Positions 55,720-64,000 of a DNA stretch of 64,000 bases are shown piece after piece. The stretch is from Isoetes taiwanensis (taxonomy: Eukaryota > Streptophyta > Lycopodiopsida > Isoetales > Isoetaceae): assembly GCA_021234155.1 (NCBI GenBank), contig JAJEKV010000263.1, forward strand, positions 62,001 through 126,000, read 5' to 3'. A program made the translations under genes and the position numbers. How positions within the stretch are numbered: position 1 is the stretch's first letter; every line of letters starts with the position of its first letter. Below the pieces are notes generated by a model. The model searched no databases. It saw nothing but the letters and a program-made list of their open reading frames with translations, and was not told the DNA's origin.

Positions 55720-57138
55720 TTCTTGTTTTTGAATACAGTGTACCTTTTTCATCACTATCTCCGCTATTTAAACAAGAGAAATTTGCTAATTTCTAAGACA
55801 CATGAAAAACTGGATATTTGTTGGCCCTTTTAAATCAAAGAACTCTAATCGTTGTCTTTTGTGCTCGATCCTTCTCTCATCACTCCTCACACATTTGCAC
55901 ATAACTGAGTATTTTAAAAATACTGTAAATTTTGCATATGAATATCAAGATTTTATCTTCAATTTTTTAATATACTACAATGCCAGTTACTACTTCACTT
56001 CTATTTTCGGTTAAAAGTTACGTTCACTTAAAACAAGAGTTTTCTCAAAAAATCATACTTGGAAAAAATTCTAATTGATTGAATAATGTCACTTTGACAC
56101 AGTCAATTCTCTCTTCGCACAAAAAAGGGGCTATTTTGGGGGGTAAAAATATAGTTTTATGTCCTTTTTTTCTATTTAATCTCAATTTAGCCCCCTTTTT
56201 TTGAGAAAAAAAAATCTTTGGGGAATATTTCTTTTGCTCTTGTTTAAATGATTTGCTCCCGCTTAAATGATTTGCTCCTGTTTAATATGCAACCTTGTTT
56301 AAAAGAGTTTTACAAAGAATACAGGGGTATCTACACTTGCACCAAACATATACTGCCACAACAATAACCTGCTCCAGAACTAATCTATGAACTGTGGTTC
56401 TCCATAAGCCCAGAGGAAAATAAAACATAGAAGATTGAAAGGGTAGATGACATAAAAAAGAAAGGGAAGCTCAAATGGTATACTCCATAAGGATCTCCAT
56501 CCGCAAAGATTTATAAAAGAAGAAACATCCCATTTGTTGTGCCTTACAACAATCTCACCTGTGCAGAACATCTCTTGAGATGGCGATGCAGAAGAACAAA
56601 GCAAAATTTTTGGGCTCCTGCAAATCGGCCTCCTTTCAGCGAATCGGCCTATTTCCAGCTAATCCGTCTAGCAAATCGGGCTCCTTCCAGCAAATCTGCT
56701 TCATTCGCTTTAGCCTTTTTCCCGATCGACCTTTTTGCTCCACCAAATCGGCCTATACTTTGTCTCTGCTTCAGCCGTACAACAGACTTACAAAACCTAA
56801 TCCCAAAAACAAAAAAAAAAAAGTAAATCGTAAAGATTCCCTAGAGCCTTATTTTCATATGTATTTTTCTACAATACACCCCATAAACCACTGAAACCTT
56901 ATGTAATAAACATACGGTTTCACCAACTAGCAAATCTTAGTCTTACAGATTGTATAAATGCAAAGACAAATTATGACCAGGACCATCGAGGGCAACCTTT
57001 CGTGCTATAGCACCTTGTTTAGTCATCATGGCACACAAACATATGAGGCAAAACTTGCCATGCATGTTAGAATGTGATCCATTGCATGAATATGCTCGTA
57101 GAGTCGGAAAATGAGAGGCTCACATTTATGCTCTAGTT
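55720..57138. other. intergenic DNA, no gene recognised
   Basis: AT-rich. At 56620-56790 a short degenerate tandem array repeats 'aaatcggcctcctttcagc'-like units about four times, which makes two overlapping forward frames with repeated NRP/SKSASF words. I do not regard them as a gene. Confidence 0.45.
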
Positions 57139-57499
57139 CATGGTATAAATGAAGAACCCATTGATGTTAAAGTATGAAGTTTTGGCTACAGTAATGTTTA
57201 ACTATACTTTGGCTAAAGTTTCTAAAAAAATAAGCAAAGGATTAGCCAAACTTTCAAGAACCTTTGGAGTTTGTTGAAATTTTTGTAAAATTGACTTAAG
57301 ACTAGTAAAATCTAGCTAAAGTAAAAAAAATATCCCAAAAAATTGTAGATATTTTGGCGAATCTTGCAAAAATTTTTAAGAGTCCAATTTGTACTTGATT
57401 AAATCCTTTTATTTTTTGAGATTTTTATCCTATAAAAAATCGCCAAAACCCTAATGGCTAAGTCAAAATTTTAAAGAATAGCCACTAATTTATACCATG
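57139..57499. mobile_element. MITE with CATGGTATAAAT terminal repeat
   Basis: Starts CATGGTATAAAT and ends ATTTATACCATG, a perfect 12-bp inverted repeat, 361 bp long, AT-rich and non-coding. The right end, TAGCCACTAATTT before the terminus, is shared with the TIR element at 32901-33910, as are internal 'ttggctaaagt' words, so the two belong to one family. Confidence 0.7.
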
Positions 57500-57851
57500 C
57501 CTAGGTCATAGAGTTGGCATGTCCAAGAACCCAAATAGGTCGAACACCACGTCATTTGACTAAAGTTGGTTCTATATGCTCCTAACCTAGTCGAATGATA
57601 GGAGGTGGGGTAAAAGGAAATTAGAGTAAGTGGAATTGGCATTCTATGAAATAAGTTTTAATTGGAGTTTGAACTTTGAAACCTTTTGTAACTTCTGATG
57701 TTTAACTCTTTGCAAAACAATTTTCTTGTGCCTTGTGAATATGGCTGTAAGCGTAAAATAGAGATAACAGCTTGTAGAACGAAATTATCTTCCCAATTTG
57801 CAAAAAAGACCGAGTGCAAAATTGTTCATACTGGTGAGAACTACAAGCATG

Positions 57852-58850
57852 TTATCTTCCAACAAGACCTTTCAAAAATTTAAGGGATTTTACAACAGGA
57901 GAATTTGCAGCAACGGTATTATAGAGAGCATTTTCAAGCTCAGAAGGAAGAGGTCTATGGTCTAGAGAAGAAACCTGAGAAAATTTGCCATCTTGTTTAA
58001 GGAAGATAAACCAAGGTGAACCTTTGGGAGCACCACTTGTGACATACTTAAGAATGGCACCTTCAGTCTTAGAAAACATGCCCTTGATTGCAAGAGGAGT
58101 ATAAGAGTAAACAACATCAAAAGACTCACAGAATGTAACAGAGAGCTTGGACAGATCCTCCATATCCTCAGCAGACCACATTGGATTAATCAGCACAATA
58201 GGCCTTCCTCCAATTTCTTGCACTATATCCTGCACCAAGAAAATAGAAGAAATCTCTGGCCCTGCAATCACAACTATGGCTGCCTCCTTTTCAACCAATT
58301 CTGTCCCATCCAGACTTAAAAACTGTAAATTTTTAGTAGCATCTGAACCTGTATATGTTTGCCTTGCCATATCCCTAATTTCAGCATTTTCAAAATAGAC
58401 TGAGATCCTTGTTAATCCACTGTTTCCGATAGACAGATTCCCAAGAACTTCCACTGCTAGATTCGCTATATTTTGCCCTGTTTCTTCCAAAACTGGAATC
58501 TCAACTGTAAACCTAGGTTGCTTTTTCTGAATCCTCTGTTTTACCAAGGCCGGACCTTGGCGCTTTACTGGCTTCTCTAGTACCGCAGCCAGAGCCTGCC
58601 TTGCCTGTTCTATGGCCTCTTCTTTGCTTTCTGGTGGACGAATCTCTGCGCTGCTCTGTCTGTTTGCCCTAATGGCTGGCAAATGCTGAATCTTCAATCC
58701 TATTCCGGCAGCTTGGATTGGATTTGGGTAGCTCGGTTTTTGGAAAATAAACATGGATTGCGCTACATAAGCGCATTGTCCAAATGGTAGCGATGGAAAT
58801 GGTGCAGAGGTCGGAGAAGAAAGAAGAAAGCAGGTTGACGCCATAGCCAA
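57852..58850 (-). CDS. plastid-targeted DUF1995 (LPA3-like) protein
   Basis: One uninterrupted frame of 332 residues. The first ~65 residues (MAMASTCFLLSSPTSAPFPS and on, Ser/Pro-rich, few acids) look like a chloroplast transit peptide. The mature part has ESKEEAIEQARQALAAVLEK, RFTVEIPVLEETGQNIANLA, EAAIVVIAGPEI and GGRPIVLINPMWSAEDMEDL, then DVVYSYTPLAIKG and a C-terminal WFIFLKQDGKF. This is the DUF1995 layout. Arabidopsis DUF1995 proteins include LPA3, an assembly factor for photosystem II; which paralogue this matches is not settled. No intron is needed for the frame. DNA before the start is AT-rich with no clear TATA. Confidence 0.88.
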   Translation of the reverse strand: MAMASTCFLLSSPTSAPFPSLPFGQCAYVAQSMFIFQKPSYPNPIQAAGIGLKIQHLPAIRANRQSSAEIRPPESKEEAIEQARQALAAVLEKPVKRQGPALVKQRIQKKQPRFTVEIPVLEETGQNIANLAVEVLGNLSIGNSGLTRISVYFENAEIRDMARQTYTGSDATKNLQFLSLDGTELVEKEAAIVVIAGPEISSIFLVQDIVQEIGGRPIVLINPMWSAEDMEDLSKLSVTFCESFDVVYSYTPLAIKGMFSKTEGAILKYVTSGAPKGSPWFIFLKQDGKFSQVSSLDHRPLPSELENALYNTVAANSPVVKSLKFLKGLVGR

Positions 58851-61800
58851 ATGCTTGATAGATAAGCCCTACGAATTGTGTGGCGAATATTCCATAGAGG
58901 AGCATCTTCTTCGAGTGTTGTATAGGTGTCGAACTTTCAAGCTTGGTTAAGGGAGGCAAGCACATATTTAAGGATTCTATTTTCCTTTGAAGTTTTTCTG
59001 ACTGCTCAAAAACCATTTGGTAAAAGCTGTACATTCAGTTGAACTCTAAAGCACAACCATGAAAAATGAACACAACTCAATTAAACCTATACAAGAAATT
59101 TATCGCGGCGGTCTTGGCCACCGCGAACATTTCTCTTCGCCGACTCACTCTTGCAAGGAGGGATTTGAGTAACTTTGGAATGGTGTGAAAGATATCTTGA
59201 AATGCGAGACTTGATTTTCCAATATCTAGCATTATAACAGGGGGTTGTTTTTGTATTTTTGTACTTTTTTTCCTAAGGTTTTTATATGATTTGTTGATAG
59301 TATTCCATGAGACGTACTAATCGGTATATCTAGAGTGCACATACGCTCACTTTAATTTTCGTGACGCTTTCCAATGGTTGAATCCTTAAATTTTGATATA
59401 TATTTTTATAATTTAAGGTTGTATGCTAACAAAAGTATTTTTCCTTGTTTTTACATGCAAGGCTCGAGACCCTTCAACTTAGGGTTTTGTTCTGCCTATG
59501 CCGTATCTGGTCCTCTTCCATATTCGACAGGGCATAGATCATGTCGGATCAGCTAAGCCTATTTTCTTACCTTGTTGCACGCTTTTGGTGCTACGGCCCG
59601 GGCGTGGCATGCGGGCGAAGTTAGGGCATCTATTCCGTGTTGGATTGCTTTTTATCGTTGCCTTATTTTTATGGGAGCGTCTTGTTTGCGCATTGATTGG
59701 GAAGGATCCCCGCTTGGTTGCTACCGCCGGTGGGCAATCCATTTGCCATGGAAGCTCTTGTTGTGGCGGTGCCTCCCAATCTTGCTCTAACTTTGCAAAG
59801 GCTAAACTGTTCCAGCCTGGTGATGGCAGGTGGATCGATTTCTATTAGACTCTTTTTTGTAGTGAGATGGAGTTGATCTTTCATTTCTTGGAAAGCTAAT
59901 GTGTTTTCTTTTCTCGAGGGTCATGTATATGGTTGGTGTGGCCATTGTGAGAGAGGGATCGATAATATTAATCAAGCACTGCACCTTGCAATTCAACAGA
60001 CCTTGCAAATTCAAATGACCTTGCAAAATTCTTACCTATGTCGTGAGTTTGTAACACTATCTTGATTCTCGTAGCGTAATTGAGGATCCCATAAAAATCA
60101 AACGATTGCTCAAGAAATGTATGGAAGCTTAAGTGTACAACGATCAATGAGATAAGTTTGGCATCCATGAGGTTTTATTTATAGTTTAGCATTAAACCAT
60201 TTATCGCCTTGGTGTTTCTATGATTTTCCAAGGCATGCCCTACAAGTCATACTAGGCTATAGTTGGGTTTGGAATTCGTTTGATAGTGCTAAAGTCTTAT
60301 TCCTAAAAAATGCATATGCAGGAAAATGATGGCCGACTAGATCCATTCAAATGGATAAATGGATGAACCGGCCGAACGTAATTTCAAATGACATTGTTTG
60401 CAATTTCTTATGTCAAACAATATTGGTACCAAAGAGAGTTCCAAATTCGTGAGTGTTCACGTGAGTATATTGGAAAAGTCAAGATTGCCCCGTGGTTAAT
60501 CTTTTACGCTAGCAAAGAACTTTGCAATTTGGTAATCGGAGCAGTTGCCTCCCATTTCTAATGTCTAAGGCTTAAGCATTTTGTGTTTTTTATTTGATTT
60601 TTTACACCCTCCGATTATACCGTTGTAAATTTGTCTAAAAACAAAACGTCGCATGTGCTTTAATTTAATTTGCTATTCGCCACAAAGCAAGAGTGAGCTC
60701 TTTTCTGTACAGCCGGTTATGCTTCTTTTTATCGGGCTTTTCCTGTGCGGCCTGCGATTTTGACAAGAGATCCAGGTGCGTCTCGGAGGATCCACGATGA
60801 TGTTGAGGTATTTCAGGTGACGAGCCAAAGGGGTGCATTTCTACTTTCTTCCTCGTTTCAAGGGTTTCATTCCTTGTTATTGGACTTGATTTGATAGGCG
60901 AGTAAGTTCTCAAGATTGTACTAGATGTAATTCTTCGGCATTGGAATTCTTAGCCTGCGTGCTTTCCATCGATGAATGTGGGACTTCATATCAGGCAACT
61001 CATGCCAGCTTCATAACAGGTCAAGTTATTTTCTGGAGAAATGAAATAAGAGCCTGGGTTTCCAAATAAGTGCACATCGTTGGAAGTGAAAGAGTGTTAC
61101 AGAGATAGCTGATGATTCTTAATGAGGAATTAATAGCTTCCTTTACACCACTGACAGTAGGATCAGCTTTTATAATGATTAGCATGCAAGTTGCAGATGA
61201 GATATGATTGGCCTTTATCCATGTGATTACCTTGCATATTTCTTTCAATGAATACGAGCCTTATTTCACATTTATGTAAGCTTATTGAGCATCGTGACCC
61301 TCTTCAGCAGACCTTATTATGTTATTGTTGATGTTATTGTTGTTTTGCCCATTTTATAACAGTGTATTTGTGTATATTTGGGCAGCCCTTGGTAATGCAA
61401 TGCGGGGGAATTGAGATTACAATGAAATGTGTTTCTAGGGATTATATTTCTAATTCAATTTGTCCACATTCTATAAATGAAAGTTTGTGCATTGTATTTC
61501 TAGAATAGTTGTGCATTGTTTAGAGTGGAATAAATGGTGTGTTGCATTCGATCCTTCATGAACTAGATTCTTGTATTGTAATATTTAAATTACTGATAAT
61601 GAATGAATAATGAATAAGCTAAGTTGTTTTAAATAAACATATCAGTATAATACTTATGCTTGCTTTGTTAGGGGCCCAAGGGCCCAAATTTTTTATTATA
61701 ACAACCAACACATAACTACTATTAACATTAATTAACACAACCATTACATCTAACACTTTTAAATTAAAACCCCCTTGAAACCCCCTTTGGTTTGGGTGCA

Positions 61801-62358
61801 TATTCACACGGGGGGTGACGTAGGGCAGCGAGAGCCCCTATAATTATGTTTTGTACGTACAAAATCAACACCATATAGTATATTATCTCAAATCTTATAG
61901 TATTTTGCAAATCTTGTTATACTAAAGATAGCAAATTCCATACATCCATACCCACAAACGAGGAACTTTGTGTGCGGTGTAGATTAAGGAATAAGGGGTG
62001 AATATGCCTATCCAATAATAGAGATAAAACCTTTGGACTAAACATTTACTCAAATTGCTCTAAAAGAAACTTTGCATGCATAATCCCAATGTTGTGTTTG
62101 GCATATCCTGCAGTAAGCATAGTTTAAGTGATGACATTTTGTATGGTCGTCTTAACCAATCTATTGTACACAAATACAATTGGGACGGAAAGTACTTTAT
62201 ACAATGTAAGCATGAACCTTCTTTACATTTCCAAGAGACATCTCATTTATTTATACCGTATTGTAAGAGAGATTCACAAGTATCAAAGCAGGCCACTGGG
62301 TTACGTCCCTCGGATCGACTTTCCCAACTATGTTGGTGTCCAGGCAAGTGCCCCCCAA
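58851..62358. other. upstream and intergenic DNA, no gene recognised
   Basis: A GC-richer island at 59460-59850 has a 116-codon forward frame (59498-59848, with FRVGLLFIVALFLWERLVCA) overlapped by frames on both strands; no family, perhaps transposon debris. Another small frame at 60665-60913 (-) is rich in polar residues. A GGGGCCCAAGGGCCC palindrome lies near 61671. Nothing else is supported. Confidence 0.45.
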
Positions 62359-62464
62359 CATAGCAAGGCTCACCTATATCACTACAATTGCATTATCTAA
62401 TATTTAAAGAAGCATAGCAAGGCATCTACATCACTACGATTGCAATATCTAATAATTAAAGAAC
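62359..62464 (+). repeat. tandem duplication, 54-bp unit
   Basis: Two copies share CATAGCAAGGC, 'atcactacRattgcaWtatc' and 'taatWWttaaagaa' (62359-62412 and 62413-62464). A few substitutions and a short indel separate them. Confidence 0.75.
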
Positions 62465-62607
62465 CGATCCTAGTTTAATCCAGAGAGTAAATTTAACTAT
62501 AGTGCTGCTCTAATTTCTGTAATGACCATCTTTTTACACTTCAACCAAGCATGATGTGGAGGGCATGACATGTTTTGAATGGCAATGGGAAAGTGTTTCC
62601 AATAATA

Positions 62608-62638
62608 AAGATAGATAGTTGTTTTAACGTCACGCCAC
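62608..62638 (-). mobile_element. SINE 3' end fragment with (CTAT)n tail
   Basis: GATAGATAGTTGTTTTAACG then TCACGCCAC is the reverse complement of the 3' end of the SINE at 30735-30806. Only this end remains. Confidence 0.6.
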
Positions 62639-62689
62639 AATAATAAAGAAAATATGGGGTTGATAGTGCTGGAAATCACAGATTCGGAC

Positions 62690-64000
62690 GTGGAACAAGG
62701 CTTACAAGACGTCTTGCCAATGGGAAAGCCCGGACTGGATGGTATGCGGGCGGTAATTGCTTAAGTGGGCGGGGCCGCCCATAATACGATTAACTTGCCT
62801 TGTTCAACAAGGCATTACACGGAAGGCTTCCCTGCGGTGGACCAATAGCGAGTTGTTCCCATCTATAAAGCGGGTGACCCGCCTTTGCCACCTGGGCACC
62901 ACCGAACAATCATGGTGAGTTCGGTGTTTGCAAAATTGCTGGGGATTCTCGGCGGCGATTGGCCGGGGATGGGCAGAGGCGGCAGAGATACACGGGCCCT
63001 CACCGAGGCGGATTCAGACCCCGACACTCAACCATTGACCACATCTTCACATTGCGAACTACGGGTTGAAGGCAAAGGAACCGCCCGTCGGGATCTATAT
63101 TATTGCTTCGTGGATTTTGGCGAAGGCATTTGACACTTGTGCCGGAAAAACTATGGACAAGATTGCAACGGTACCGGGGTTCTGTAGATTTGCGAATCAC
63201 GATTATGCTGAGGCTATATGAAAGATGCCGAATTGGGTTGCAGCCAAACAAGCCAACCATTTGATAGTAGTATTGGGGTTAAATCGGGGATGCCCTCTCT
63301 CCCCAATATTGTTTGGGCTTTACATTGATCAATTGGAGAGCTGGCTTAGCGATAATGGGGGCGACGGGCTCACCTTCTCTACCGGATCATCAAGCGGTTA
63401 ATACATGCGATGATGTAGACCTCCTAGCTTACACACCAGCCGGACATGCAACGACATCTCGATGCCACGGACACATTTTGTCAAGCTTGATATGCGGCGT
63501 CAACTTGGCCAAGACTAAGGTGGTTTTATATCATCTTCACGACAGTAGGATCCCCTCCTTCGATTCTGAGGGCGAATGTGGAAGTAGCATCCACACACAA
63601 ATATTTGAGAGTGGAGTTTCCTTCTACTATGCTTTGGGACACATCCATACATGACTCTGAGTTCTGTGTGTATGGAAGGCACTATATGCAATGCAAAACA
63701 ATAGTCATAGAGCGGAGTTGTATGATTGGACCCATCAGTCACACCTATTCAAGGTCTTAGTGGAACTGTCCTTTTATAAGGGGGTTGAAGTATGGGGCCC
63801 AAATGGTATCCCTCGCGACTTGGAATGACTTGGAGCAGTGCGAGAAAGCCTTCTTGATACGAAAGCACTAGGGGTGAAGTCCATAGTCCCATATCAAATT
63901 CTACTGTAGAAGACAGGATTCTTGCCTCTTCAGAGGGCAGCCCTTGATCGCCACATTATCTATTTTCAGAAGGTGGTCAATATGGACGATGCTCGTCTCC
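62690..64000 (+). pseudogene. LINE reverse transcriptase, broken, runs off window
   Basis: Shifted frames give, in order: GKPGLDGM, RVVPIYKAGD, HHRTIMVSSVFAKLLG, LYYCFVDFGEGI (where an active copy has the AFD box), GCPLSPILFGLYIDQLESWL, then CDDVDLLAYTPAG in place of YADD. Then GVNLAKTKVV, KYLRVEFPS, GVEVWGPNGIPRDLE, LGVKSIVPYQILL and VVNMDDARLP. This is the non-LTR reverse transcriptase order. The changed catalytic Y/A, plus stops, show that it is dead. Confidence 0.85.

Noticed and set aside
58669-59034. 121-codon minus-strand ORF upstream of the DUF1995 start
   Set aside because: It overlaps the transit-peptide coding region in another frame and shows no motif; a shadow frame.
59498-59848. 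116-codon forward ORF as a gene
   Set aside because: Frames on both strands overlap throughout, no family is recognised, and GC-rich islands here give long frames in several phases.

Overview
The window comes from a land-plant nuclear genome with a very repeat-rich, AT-rich structure. Two genes are well supported. One is a four-exon CDK inhibitor of the plant-specific ICK/KRP family (2547-4264, +). The other is a single-exon, plastid-targeted DUF1995 (LPA3-like) protein (57852-58850, -). The style of the LINEs, Helitron and gypsy elements, together with the low gene density, would suit a fern or another non-flowering plant. That is an inference; nothing here fixes the species. A third, unrecognised multi-exon gene is proposed on the minus strand at 52.1-54.4 kb from splice-site and phase agreement only.

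Layout. 0-6.6 kb: intergenic DNA with a hAT-type MITE carrying an 8-bp target duplication, then the KRP gene, then small tandem duplications and a probable MITE. 6.6-21.5 kb: a pogo/CENP-B-type HTH coding sequence, itself probably transposon-derived, is cut by one 14.5-kb Ty3/gypsy insertion bounded by TCAAG target duplications. The HTH reading frame resumes on the far side. Inside the outer LTRs the element is scrambled: internal LTR pieces, a nearly complete gag-pol body in inverted orientation, a second forward integrase, and two forward copies of an extra ORF placed between pol and the 3' LTR. 21.5-26.4 kb: an L1-like LINE (-), split by a block containing a duplicated array of perfect hairpins and by a 118-bp CT tract. 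27.2-31 kb: tRNA-derived SINE copies in both orientations, an orphan acidic/RGG-like ORF and a U6 snRNA pseudogene.

31.4-37.5 kb: an LTR element with ACTAG target duplications that carries gag and protease but no visible reverse transcriptase, with a TIR element (itself holding a SINE) inside gag and a ~780-bp tandem duplication. 38.1-40.5 kb and 47.7 kb: four copies of an exon-like cassette. 40.5-47.7 kb: a degenerate autonomous Helitron (HUH Rep plus PIF1-like helicase) with a recognisable 3' hairpin and CTAG end. 47.8-51.5 kb: a LINE fragment, a foldback, a second Helitron end (-) and a CACTA MITE with a CAT target duplication. 52-57.5 kb: the candidate minus-strand gene, two clusters of GTATTCnnGAATAC palindromes, a poly(A) SINE and a MITE. 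57.9-58.9 kb: the DUF1995 gene. 62.7-64 kb: a degenerate LINE reverse transcriptase running off the window.

The host genes do not form a functional cluster. What connects the window is layered transposition, which gives a relative order of events: SINE in TIR element in LTR element, LTR element in HTH gene, SINE in a repeat that has an empty-site paralogue.
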